DNA of 64,000 bases. It comes from Lunatibacter salilacus. GTDB lineage: Bacteria > Bacteroidota > Bacteroidia > Cytophagales > Cyclobacteriaceae. Below, piece by piece: positions 54,197 to 62,444 of the stretch. A program made the position numbers and the translations under genes. Positions within the stretch are counted from its first letter, which is position 1; every line of letters starts with the position of its first letter. The stretch lies in assembly GCF_009797935.1 (NCBI RefSeq), contig NZ_VOLC01000001.1, positions 248,001 through 312,000 of the forward strand. Direction: 5' to 3'. The notes beneath the pieces are model-generated. The model was not told where the DNA came from, did not search any database, and saw nothing but the letters and a program-made list of their open reading frames with translations.

Positions 54197-54538
54197 GGTA
54201 TAAGTTGGTTTAGCTTCGTTATTGAATTGAATAGCAAATATACGAATAATCAATGGCATAGGCTAAAAGTAGTCCCTGAAGCCAACCCTAAACTTTCTTA
54301 TTATGTCAAAGGAAAGCTGAGATAAAATAAAGGGGTATGCTGTTTATCTGGGAAATTACGCCTCTTTCCTAATCAAGTTTTCAAGTGGACATATTTGAAT
54401 CCTCTTTTAGCAGATTTTTTTGTTAGGCTGATACCTTAATTAGAAACCGAGCGATAAAAATTCACCGCATTTTATTCAAAGATTTTAGTTGATTAATATT
54501 AAAATGGTAGTTACCTTTCGTATATCAAATTACTACAT

Positions 54539-54778
54539 ATGAAAACTGTATCCTTAAAAATAGACGAGTCGATTTTCAGGGAAGCTGAGAAAATACTTTC
54601 CCACTTAAAAAAACCGCGTAATAGATATATTAATGAGGCAATATCCCATTACAATAAGATTCAGCGAAATCAATACCTCCAAAGCAAATTGAGGCAAGAA
54701 TCCAGTCTTGTAGAGAAGGACTCAATGAGTATACTTGGTGACTTTGAGAAAATTGACTACGCAGATGAAACAATTTGA
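54539..54778 (+). CDS. Ribbon-helix-helix antitoxin
   Basis: 79 residues: an N-terminal strand and two helices (KTVSLKIDESIFREAEKIL, then RNRYINEAISHYNKI) fit an RHH DNA-binding dimer, and an acidic C-terminal tail (LGDFEKIDYADETI) should wrap the toxin. The gene overlaps the PemK/MazF toxin gene by 14 bases, the usual antitoxin-first order. It should autorepress the pair. Confidence 0.85.
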   Translation: MKTVSLKIDESIFREAEKILSHLKKPRNRYINEAISHYNKIQRNQYLQSKLRQESSLVEKDSMSILGDFEKIDYADETI

Positions 54779-55106
54779 AGTATGGATTGCGGATTTGAAT
54801 CCTCAAATCGGAACTGAACCTGGCAAAACCAGGCCAGTCTTGACGATTCAAACTAATTTACTTAACAACATTCCCCATCCGTCAACCATCATTTGCCCTA
54901 TAACAACAAACATTAGTAAGGAAGCCGAAATTTTGAGAGTACACTTAAAACAAGGCACGGCAAACCTGAACCAAGCCTGCGATATTATGATTGATCAAAT
55001 TTGTGCGATTGACAATAAAAGGCTGACAAAAAAGATAGGTACTTTGCCCGAAGAACTAAGAGAAACCGTAAAAGAAAATATACGAATTGTCTTAGACTTG
55101 GAGTGA
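54765..55106 (+). CDS. PemK/MazF-family mRNA interferase toxin
   Basis: The start is at ATG 54765 (MKQFEVWIADLNPQIGTEPGKTRPV), the standard MazF beginning. 113 residues: TRPVLTIQ, STIICPITTNI, and NQACDIMIDQICAIDNKRL with the family's D-Q-I core. It cleaves mRNA at specific short sequences when free of antitoxin. It overlaps the antitoxin gene by 14 bases. Confidence 0.92.
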   Translation: MKQFEVWIADLNPQIGTEPGKTRPVLTIQTNLLNNIPHPSTIICPITTNISKEAEILRVHLKQGTANLNQACDIMIDQICAIDNKRLTKKIGTLPEELRETVKENIRIVLDLE

Positions 55107-55183
55107 CAAATATTTTTTGCAATTGGACGTTGGCAAACTGGCTTAAAATAGATGATTTTTCTGGAGGTATTTGTATTCTTTCA

Positions 55184-55882
55184 TCACAATATCCCCTTAA
55201 GCTCCATTAGCTTCTGTATAGTATAGGACGGTCTTAAAGAACAAGCGATGCCCTTCGGGTTGAAATAGATCTGATCTATTCCTGCATTTTGTGCTCCTGC
55301 AATATCAGAAAGTGGGTTATCACCAATCATAACACATTCCTCAGGTCTTACGCCCAATCGCTCTACAGCGTAATCAAAAATTCTCCGGTCAGGTTTTCGG
55401 TGTCCTGTAGTTTCGGAGGTAACAATTAAGTCAAAATAAGAAGTTAACCTGGCTGCTTTCATTTTTTGGGCTTGGCTTTCATTGAAGCCGTTGGTTATTA
55501 TATGTAGGCCATAGGAATGCCTAAGGTGTTCCAATATTTCAAAGGTATCTTCGACAACGTGAGGTTTGGATGAAGTATTTGTCATAAAATGGCCTTCCAT
55601 GGGTTCAGGAACTAAGTCTGGATCAGCGGCTACTGTTTCAAAAATGCGTCTAAAACGTACCTGGCGGAGCTCTTCCTTGGTAATTGCTCCTACATTGTAA
55701 CTATCCCAAAGTCCGTAATTTACCTGCTCGAATGCACGGAAAAAAGCCTCAAAGGATGAAATACCCAACTGCGTTAAATTGTAATGCATGTACAACTCGG
55801 ATAGGGATTCCTCCACGTTTTTGTCATAATCCCAAAGCGTATGGTCCAAATCAAAGAAAAGGTGCTTATATATTTTTGTCAT
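55184..55882 (-). CDS. yjjG-like: YjjG-family noncanonical pyrimidine nucleotidase (HAD)
   Basis: 232 residues of HAD phosphatase. Motif I FFDLDHTLWD (nucleophile Asp), motif II IITNGFN, motif III Lys in GHRKPDRRIF, motif IV MIGDNPLSDIAGAQNAG. The cap and length fit YjjG, which dephosphorylates damaged pyrimidine nucleotides. It lies 6 bases after the ArsR-type gene, so they form an operon. Confidence 0.88.
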   Translation of the reverse strand: MTKIYKHLFFDLDHTLWDYDKNVEESLSELYMHYNLTQLGISSFEAFFRAFEQVNYGLWDSYNVGAITKEELRQVRFRRIFETVAADPDLVPEPMEGHFMTNTSSKPHVVEDTFEILEHLRHSYGLHIITNGFNESQAQKMKAARLTSYFDLIVTSETTGHRKPDRRIFDYAVERLGVRPEECVMIGDNPLSDIAGAQNAGIDQIYFNPKGIACSLRPSYTIQKLMELKGIL

Positions 55883-55888
55883 TGACTA

Positions 55889-56272
55889 TTACAGTCCGTA
55901 TTTGTTATCCTGAATTTTATTTTTGGCCAACTCCCGGTTAGAATGCAGGATCTCATAGATTTCCTGGTCTTTGATAAGGCGGTTGTCCTTTTGTATAAAC
56001 TTCAAAATCTGCTGAATGATTTCAGAAGTTTCTTCCAAGAGGTAATAAAAAGTCCACTGATCGATTTTTTTGCTACCTACCAGTCCGGAATTCTTCAAAT
56101 AACTCAGGTGGCGGCTTGTTTTTGTCTGAGTAAAATCAAGAATATGTTCCAAGTCAGATATGCTCAATTCTTTATTTTGGATCAATAAATGCAGGATTCT
56201 GACCCTTGGTTCTTCCGAAAGAGCTTTAAAAACTCGCATTCCGTAACTTAAACTTATGTTTTTTAACCGCAT
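55889..56272 (-). CDS. ArsR-family transcriptional regulator
   Basis: 127 residues with a winged helix (MRVFKALSEEPRVRILHLLI, ELSISDLEHILDFTQTKTSRHLSYLKNSGLV). No Cys metal-binding motif is seen, so it is probably not a classical metal sensor. It is co-transcribed with the YjjG-like gene and divergent from the gene at 56400. An imperfect palindrome agtgtaactagtcact at 56328-56343 lies between the two starts and is a candidate operator. Confidence 0.88.
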   Translation of the reverse strand: MRLKNISLSYGMRVFKALSEEPRVRILHLLIQNKELSISDLEHILDFTQTKTSRHLSYLKNSGLVGSKKIDQWTFYYLLEETSEIIQQILKFIQKDNRLIKDQEIYEILHSNRELAKNKIQDNKYGL

Positions 56273-56327
56273 TTAATTAATTTTAACAATTAAAAGTATC
56301 CTCAAAGTAAGTAAATCATTTCAAAAT

Positions 56328-56343
56328 AGTGTAACTAGTCACT
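56328..56343. promoter_or_regulatory. Candidate ArsR-type operator palindrome
   Basis: agtgtaactagtcact has agtg/cact arms and a central actagt. It sits in the divergent gap between the ArsR gene and the carboxypeptidase-regulatory-like gene. Suggested from position and symmetry only. Confidence 0.35.
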
Positions 56344-56399
56344 TTAATTTGAAACAATGGTACGAAACACTGCTTTGTAAATAGCCGTTAGTTTAATTG

Positions 56400-57059
56400 A
56401 TGAAAGTATCCAATTTAAAAATTACCTCCCCATTTCTCATCCTCGTGATGTTCCTGTGCCTAACGGGTATAAAATCCGCGAATGCCCAAGATACTCCTGA
56501 TAGGAAGATCGTGCAATTGTCAGGAATCATCCTGAATGCTGACAGTACAATTGCGATACCTGGCGTAAATATTTATGTGCCCAGAAAAGGTCGCGGCACA
56601 AGCAGCAACCGGTTTGGATATTTTTCCATGCCTGTCATCGCCGGAGACAGTGTAGTATTTTCCTTTATAGGCCTTAAGCGACAAGCAATTAAAGTTCCCG
56701 ATAATATACAGGAAGACAAGTTAAGTTATATCCTTACCATGGTTGAGGACGAATTCGCTCTGGCAGAGGTACAGGTCATGCCTTATCCCACAGAGGAAGA
56801 GTTTAAGAATGCGGTTTTGGCCCTTAACATAGAAGAAGAAAGGCCGCTTAATCGGGGTAATCTTAGTCCCCAACTACTGCTAAGATGGGCTGAAGAAATG
56901 CCTGCTTCTGGAAATGAAAACTTCAGGCAGTTCACAAATATGCAAATGATGCAGGGTATGGACCGCTATGGCCCAAGACCTCTACCGTTGTTAAATCCAT
57001 TTGCTTGGGCTCAATTTATACAATCCATCAAACGAGGAGACTTGAAAAGCAAGGATTAA
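56400..57059 (+). CDS. Exported CarboxypepD_reg-like protein
   Basis: 219 residues. A signal peptide (FLILVMFLCLTGIKSANAQ) is followed by a CarboxypepD_reg-like sandwich (VQLSGIILNADSTIAIPGVNIYVPRKGRG, FGYFSMPVIAGDSVVFSFIG). The unrecognised C-terminal part holds RPLNRGNLSPQLLLRWAEEM. This domain also begins SusC proteins; here it stands alone, typical of Bacteroidota envelope proteins. The role is unknown. It may share the divergent promoter with the ArsR gene. Confidence 0.8.
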   Translation: MKVSNLKITSPFLILVMFLCLTGIKSANAQDTPDRKIVQLSGIILNADSTIAIPGVNIYVPRKGRGTSSNRFGYFSMPVIAGDSVVFSFIGLKRQAIKVPDNIQEDKLSYILTMVEDEFALAEVQVMPYPTEEEFKNAVLALNIEEERPLNRGNLSPQLLLRWAEEMPASGNENFRQFTNMQMMQGMDRYGPRPLPLLNPFAWAQFIQSIKRGDLKSKD

Positions 57060-57133
57060 TTTCCCATATCTATTCTAATTAAGTTTCTAAGTCTACACCG
57101 ATTTTCAATCCGAATTTTCTAATTCCAAATTCC

Positions 57134-58777
57134 ATGAAATTATACTGGAGCCTTCTCCTTCTTTGCCTGTCGTTCGTGGGCTATTCACAAACAACTAACT
57201 CAGAAAAATCCCTAGAGCGACCAAAACTGGTTGTCGGTATCGTTGTTGACCAAATGAGACAGGAATATTTTTATAAATACCATGACCGATATGGGGAGGG
57301 AGGTTTTAAGCGGCTGATGGACCAAGGGTTTATGATGAAAAATGGCCATTACAATTACATTCCTACCTATACTGGCCCGGGACATGCTTCGGTATATACA
57401 GGTGCAACTCCCGCTACACATGGTGTCATTGCCAATGATTGGTATGTAAGAAAACTTGGAAGAACGGTCTATTGCGCAGAGGACAGTACTGTAAGCGCGG
57501 TAGGCGGAAGTGAAGGATCAGGTCGTATATCACCGAGAAATATGCTTTCTACAACGATCACCGATGAACTTCAATTTGCCACCAATAAGCGATCGAAGGT
57601 AGTCGGGATTGCGATCAAAGACCGTGGTGCTGCACTTCCGGCCGGCCACTTGGGGGATGCCTACTGGTACGACGGAAAAACCGGGGAATTTATGAACTCG
57701 ACCTATTATGGAGAAAGCCTTCCCGATTGGGTTACTGCATTCAACAAACGGGAACTTCCTAAAAAATATCTGGGCCAAACTTGGGAAACAATATATCCCA
57801 TAGAAACTTATATTCAAAGTGTGGACGATGACAATGAGTTTGAGTCGCCTCCAATTGGTAAAGAAGCTCCCGTCTTTCCATATATACTTCCAGAGCTAAT
57901 GGAAAATAATGGAGGGTTGGGCATGATAAGCGGTACGCCATTTGGCAATACCTTAACACTGGATATGGCCTATGCAGCACTATCAGGGGAACAGCTAGGT
58001 AAAAGAGGCGAAACCGACTTTTTGGCGGTTAGCTTCTCCTCGACTGATTATGTGGGCCATGCATTTGGACCATCTTCAATTGAATTAGAGGATACCTATT
58101 TAAGGCTGGACCGTGAATTGGCTGCCTTCTTTGAGCACTTGGATAAGGAAATCGGTGAAGGTGAATATCTGGTGTTCCTCACAGCAGACCACGGTGTAGC
58201 TGATGTTGTCCGGTATATGCAGCATGAGCGTGTGCCAGCGGGCAGCCTGAACACCCGCTTTGTCCTTACCCAACTCAGGGGTTATACCAACGAAAAATAT
58301 GGGGAAGGGGATTGGATAGAAAATTTTTCCAATGAGCAGGTATTCCTCAACCATACTCTAATAGCAGAAAAAGAGGTGGACCTAGTTGCCATGCAGAATG
58401 ATATCGCTGAGTTTTTGTTGCGATTTGACGGGATCAAAGAAACGTACATCGCAAATGACATGAGACGCCATGAATACACTTCGGGAAGAAAAAATCTGCT
58501 GCAAATGGGGTATAACCACAAAGCTTCAGGTGATGTGTTATTGATTTTAGATGCTGCGTGGCTAACAAACTCAACAAGAGGAACCACGCATGGCACAGGC
58601 TATACCTATGATACTCATGTGCCCATTGTTTTTTATGGCTGGAATATACAGCCGGGCTCCAGTTCCCGGTATGCGGCAGTGACTGACATTGCTCCTACGC
58701 TGTCCATTCTGCTTCATACCCGACTACCAAATGGAGCTACTGGGCAGCCAATTGGGGAGATCCTAGATAGAGAATAA
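57134..58777 (+). CDS. pafA: PafA-type alkaline phosphatase
   Basis: 547 residues: a signal peptide (LLLLCLSFVGYSQ), then the alkaline-phosphatase fold. Metal-binding Asp in VVDQMRQEY, nucleophile Thr80 in PTYTGPGHAS, Asn101 in ANDWY, the Lys/Arg pair in IKDRGAALPAGH, metal ligands in STDYVGHAFG and LTADHGVAD, and a late His in GTTHGTGY. It matches PafA of Flavobacteriia, a periplasmic monoesterase active on many organic phosphates. Monocistronic. Confidence 0.93.
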   Translation: MKLYWSLLLLCLSFVGYSQTTNSEKSLERPKLVVGIVVDQMRQEYFYKYHDRYGEGGFKRLMDQGFMMKNGHYNYIPTYTGPGHASVYTGATPATHGVIANDWYVRKLGRTVYCAEDSTVSAVGGSEGSGRISPRNMLSTTITDELQFATNKRSKVVGIAIKDRGAALPAGHLGDAYWYDGKTGEFMNSTYYGESLPDWVTAFNKRELPKKYLGQTWETIYPIETYIQSVDDDNEFESPPIGKEAPVFPYILPELMENNGGLGMISGTPFGNTLTLDMAYAALSGEQLGKRGETDFLAVSFSSTDYVGHAFGPSSIELEDTYLRLDRELAAFFEHLDKEIGEGEYLVFLTADHGVADVVRYMQHERVPAGSLNTRFVLTQLRGYTNEKYGEGDWIENFSNEQVFLNHTLIAEKEVDLVAMQNDIAEFLLRFDGIKETYIANDMRRHEYTSGRKNLLQMGYNHKASGDVLLILDAAWLTNSTRGTTHGTGYTYDTHVPIVFYGWNIQPGSSSRYAAVTDIAPTLSILLHTRLPNGATGQPIGEILDRE

Positions 58778-59094
58778 ATTTTCAAATACCCACAGGACAT
58801 CATAATTATTTTTTCAGACGAATCATTTCAGGTAATTCATGAAGCACGTATCCGTCAACCAAAAAGTAGAATTTATCCCGACTTGTAGTTTTGTTAAGGA
58901 TACGACAAATTCATATTGGTTTTATTGATTTTGGTGAAGAAAATCAACTTAAATTCGCCCATATCGATTTGGTTTCTGTTCGTTAAAATCAAAGTAAATT
59001 CTGCCAATTTGACACCCTTTTTAGTTTGGAACAGGTCTTGATTATCATGGTTCAGTTAATTTACGAATTGTTTTAATCAAAATCATATAAAGCC
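58778..59094. other. Intergenic region without a supported gene
   Basis: A 317-base gap between pafA and htpG. On the minus strand a 34-codon stop-to-stop frame (58806-58913) could encode FYFLVDGYVLHELPEMIRL. It has no start codon and no recognisable family, so I treat it as a chance frame or old remnant. The A/T-rich end should hold the htpG promoter. Confidence 0.5.
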
Positions 59095-60981
59095 ATGCAG
59101 GAAAAAGGTACCATTTCGATCCATACCGAAAATATTTTCCCCATTATCAAAAAATTTCTCTACTCAGACAATGAGATTTTTTTAAGAGAACTGGTTTCCA
59201 ACTCGGTTGATGCCACACAGAAAATCAAGCGTTTGGCCCAATTGGGTCAATATTCAGGGGAGCTCGGAGACACAACCGTCAAAGTAAACTTTGACAAAGA
59301 CAAAAAGACCATCACCGTGTCCGACAGCGGGCTGGGCATGACGGCTGAAGAGATTAAGAAATACATCAATCAGATTGCCTTCTCGGGTGCTGCCGAATTT
59401 GTGGAGAAATTCAAAGAAGCCAAGGATGCCAACGAGATCATCGGTAAGTTTGGACTTGGATTTTACTCCGCTTTTATGGTGGCAGACAAAGTGGAAATCC
59501 AAACCCTTTCCTATCAGGACGGAGCGGAACCTGCCAGTTGGATTTGTGACGGCAGCACGGAATTTGAAATCGCCCCGGGCACCAAAACCAGCAGGGGAAC
59601 GGATGTTATTCTTTATATAAACAGCGAGTCTGAGGAATTTCTGGAGAAATTTAAGCTTCAGCAGATCCTTGACAAATATGCTAAATTCCTTCCTGTTCCA
59701 ATTCAGTTCGGCACCAAAACCGAAAGCGTTGAGGACGGCGAAGACGAGGAAGGAAAGAAGAAGTGGAAGTCTGTAGAAGTTGATAACATCATAAATGATT
59801 CCAATCCCATCTGGACAAAGTCTCCCAGTGAGCTTACTGATGAGGACTACCTTAAATTTTACAAAGACCTATATCCCTTCAGCGAGGACCCATTATTCTG
59901 GATCCACCTGAACGTGGACTATCCATTTAACCTAACCGGAGTCTTATACTTTCCAAAAGTCAAAAATGAATTTGAACTGCAGAAGAACAAGATTAAACTG
60001 TTTAGCCGACAGGTATTCATTACCGATGAGGTAAAAGACATCGTTCCTGAGTTTTTGATGTTGCTTCACGGCGTGATTGACTCACCTGACATCCCGCTTA
60101 ACGTTTCGAGAAGCTTTTTACAAGCGGACAGCAATGTTAAAAAAATCAACAGTTATATTACAAAGAAAGTAGCGGACAAATTGTCTGAGCTTTTTAAAAA
60201 AGACCGTAAAGTCTACGAAGACAAATGGAACGACATCGGACTGTTCGTTAAATATGGTATGCTCAGTGAGGACAAATTCTATGAAAAAGGAAAGGATTTC
60301 ACCTTACTGAAGAATACTCAGGGAGCATATTTTACCCTTGATGAATATCAGGACAAGGTGAAAGCCATACAAACAGACAAGAACGACCAAACAGTATATC
60401 TCTATTCAACCAATACAAGCAAGCAGGATGCATTTATCCAATCTGCTAACAAGAAGGACTATGATGTCTTGGTAATGGATTCTCCAATTGACAGCCATTT
60501 CATCCAACATTTGGAGGGCAAATTGGAAAAAACTTCGCTTAAGCGTGTGGACTCGGATGTAGCGGAAAAACTGATCCAAAAAGACGACGGCTATGCCAAT
60601 CTGTTGACTGAGGAGCAGACAACCAAGATCAAGGAGGTTTTCGACAAAGCCATTAATAGCAAAACATATTCTGTAGAAGTGGAATCACTGAGCCCTGACG
60701 AATTGCCTGTTACGGTGACTATGGACGAATTTATGCGCCGCATGAAAGATATGGCCCAAACTGGTGGCGGAGGAATGAGTTTCTACGGATCGCTACCTGA
60801 CAATTACAAAGTGGGCATCAATGGTAACCACGGGGTGATTGACAAGATCTTGAAAACCGAAGATGAGGCAGAACAAAGCAAATTGGCCAAGCAGGCTTTT
60901 GACCTGGCCTTGTTGTCACAGGGATTGCTGACAGGCAAGGACCTAACTGCCTTTGTAAAACGAAGTGTAGAATTAATTTAA
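59095..60981 (+). CDS. htpG: Chaperone HtpG (Hsp90)
   Basis: 628 residues. GHKL ATPase N-domain: FLRELVSNSVDATQKI, VSDSGLGMT, IGKFGLGFYSAFM, TRGTDVILYI; middle domain LFSRQVFITDE, IPLNVSRSFLQAD; C-terminal dimerisation region. It is a normal-length Bacteroidota Hsp90 that folds client proteins in the cytoplasm. A strong terminator follows. Confidence 0.96.
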   Translation: MQEKGTISIHTENIFPIIKKFLYSDNEIFLRELVSNSVDATQKIKRLAQLGQYSGELGDTTVKVNFDKDKKTITVSDSGLGMTAEEIKKYINQIAFSGAAEFVEKFKEAKDANEIIGKFGLGFYSAFMVADKVEIQTLSYQDGAEPASWICDGSTEFEIAPGTKTSRGTDVILYINSESEEFLEKFKLQQILDKYAKFLPVPIQFGTKTESVEDGEDEEGKKKWKSVEVDNIINDSNPIWTKSPSELTDEDYLKFYKDLYPFSEDPLFWIHLNVDYPFNLTGVLYFPKVKNEFELQKNKIKLFSRQVFITDEVKDIVPEFLMLLHGVIDSPDIPLNVSRSFLQADSNVKKINSYITKKVADKLSELFKKDRKVYEDKWNDIGLFVKYGMLSEDKFYEKGKDFTLLKNTQGAYFTLDEYQDKVKAIQTDKNDQTVYLYSTNTSKQDAFIQSANKKDYDVLVMDSPIDSHFIQHLEGKLEKTSLKRVDSDVAEKLIQKDDGYANLLTEEQTTKIKEVFDKAINSKTYSVEVESLSPDELPVTVTMDEFMRRMKDMAQTGGGGMSFYGSLPDNYKVGINGNHGVIDKILKTEDEAEQSKLAKQAFDLALLSQGLLTGKDLTAFVKRSVELI

Positions 60982-61003
60982 CCACATTGCAGCTATATCT
61001 AAA

Positions 61004-61036
61004 AAGCACCGGGGATCCTTTCTCCGGTGCTTTTTT
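61004..61036 (+). terminator. Terminator after htpG
   Basis: The arms aagcaccgg and ccggtgctt are followed by a run of T, 22 bases past the stop codon. Confidence 0.92.
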
Positions 61037-61082
61037 CGTTTAACCCGCTGTTTTTTGTCAATTTATCCTATTTTTGTATCAT

Positions 61083-61499
61083 ATGCTTTCTAAAAAGACC
61101 AAATACGCCTTCCATGCGCTGACTTATCTCGGCAAGCACAGGGATCAAGGTGCCATTTTGATTCAAGAAATTTCAGAGAAATACGGTATCTCCCACAAAT
61201 TTTTGGAAAACATCCTACTTGAATTGAAAAAAGCGGGGTTTTTGGGTAGTAAAAAAGGGAAGGGAGGAGGTTATTACCTCATCAAAGCTCCAACTGAAAT
61301 TCCTTTGTCCAAAGTCATTCGACTGCTGGACGGACCTATTGCGTTGCTTCCCTGTGTAAGCCTCAACTACTATGAACCCTGTGAAGAGTGCGAAAGCCAA
61401 GAACGATGCGGACTGAACAAGGTGATGATCAAAGTACGTGATGAAACGCTTAAAATTCTTGAAATGAGAACCTTACAGGATATTTTGGAAGGGGAGTAA
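61083..61499 (+). CDS. Rrf2-family regulator with cysteine cluster
   Basis: The start is at ATG 61083 (MLSKKTKYAFHALTYLGKH). 138 residues: a winged helix (LIQEISEKYGISHKFLENILLELKKAGFLGSKKGKGGGYYL) and Cys at about 91, 100, 103 and 109, as in Fe-S-binding Rrf2 proteins such as IscR. It precedes cysH and sulfite reductase genes, so control of cysteine/sulfur assimilation through an Fe-S or cysteine signal is likely. Confidence 0.9.
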   Translation: MLSKKTKYAFHALTYLGKHRDQGAILIQEISEKYGISHKFLENILLELKKAGFLGSKKGKGGGYYLIKAPTEIPLSKVIRLLDGPIALLPCVSLNYYEPCEECESQERCGLNKVMIKVRDETLKILEMRTLQDILEGE

Positions 61500-61540
61500 A
61501 AAAATTTTCCAATAAGTCTATATATTTTGTAGGTTTTATA

Positions 61541-61548
61541 TACTTTTG
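61541..61548 (+). promoter_or_regulatory. Bacteroidota -7 box (TACTTTTG) before cysH
   Basis: tacttttg fits TAnnTTTG and lies about 107 bases before the cysH ATG, leaving a leader of about 100 bases. No clear -33 TTTG at the standard spacing. I saw no SAM-riboswitch core in the leader. Confidence 0.4.
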
Positions 61549-61654
61549 TAACTAGTTTCCGCAGTTATCCTTTTGGATCAATACCCATATTCGGAAATTT
61601 GCTGTTAGAAATTGCTGCTAAAGCTGCAAACTCTGAAAATAGAATCTACTACAT

Positions 61655-62374
61655 ATGATTGATCATTCCACTATAGAAAAATTGACCGACCGAATCCAAG
61701 AAATGGATTCCATACACGCCATAAATACGTTAAGTGAGCTTTTCCCATCAAAAGTGGTATTTTCTACATCACTGGGTCAAGAAGATCAGGTTATCACGCA
61801 ACTAATTGCGATGCATAAACTACCCGTGGAAATTTTCACCTTGGATACTGGTAGGTTGTTTTATGAGACCTATGACCTCCTCGCCCGCACCATTATGAAA
61901 TATGGCGTAGACATCAAAACTTACTATCCAGATACGGCTTCTGCCGAAAAATTCGTAAGGGAAAAAGGGATAAACAGCTTCTACGAATCAGTAGAAAACA
62001 GAAAGTCTTGTTGTTATATCCGCAAAGTGGAGCCGCTAAAGAGGGCTTTGGAAGGCAATAAGGTTTGGATCACCGGACTGCGTTCCGAGCAGAGTGCCAA
62101 TCGCCAGCAGATGAAAAAATTGGAATGGGATCCAGCCAATCAGATCCTCAAATACAATCCACTGTTGGATTGGACAATGGATCAGATGCTGGACTATATA
62201 AATGAACATAAAATACCCTATAATCCCCTTCACGATAAGGGATTTGTAAGCATAGGATGTGCCCCTTGTACCAGGGCAATTGCACCCGGGGAAGATCCCA
62301 GGGCTGGTAGATGGTGGTGGGAGTCTTCACAAAAAGAGTGTGGCTTACATGAAAGTAACACCATTACTAAATAA
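61655..62374 (+). CDS. cysH: APS/PAPS reductase
   Basis: 239 residues of the adenylylsulfate-reductase fold: P-loop-like VVFSTSLGQEDQVI, FTLDTGRLFYETY, WITGLRSEQSANR, and the C-terminal ECGLH catalytic Cys229. The CC pair (119-120) and CAPC (202-205) form the [4Fe-4S] site of APS-using, plant/bacterial-type enzymes, so adenylylsulfate is the likely substrate. It makes sulfite for the sulfite reductase encoded next. Regulated probably by the upstream Rrf2 protein. Confidence 0.94.
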   Translation: MIDHSTIEKLTDRIQEMDSIHAINTLSELFPSKVVFSTSLGQEDQVITQLIAMHKLPVEIFTLDTGRLFYETYDLLARTIMKYGVDIKTYYPDTASAEKFVREKGINSFYESVENRKSCCYIRKVEPLKRALEGNKVWITGLRSEQSANRQQMKKLEWDPANQILKYNPLLDWTMDQMLDYINEHKIPYNPLHDKGFVSIGCAPCTRAIAPGEDPRAGRWWWESSQKECGLHESNTITK

Positions 62375-62444
62375 TTACCCAGTAGACACAAATTTAACCG
62401 TCAGGGTAAACATCAAAAATAATAGAGTTTAAAAGTAGAATACC

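Noticed and set aside
58806-58913. Minus-strand frame with FYFLVDGYVLHELPEMIRL as a gene remnant
   Set aside because: Only 34 codons, no start codon, and no family I can recognise; a chance frame cannot be excluded.
61500-61654. SAM or other riboswitch ahead of cysH
   Set aside because: The leader is long enough, but I could not find a conserved riboswitch core or a terminator/anti-terminator pair.
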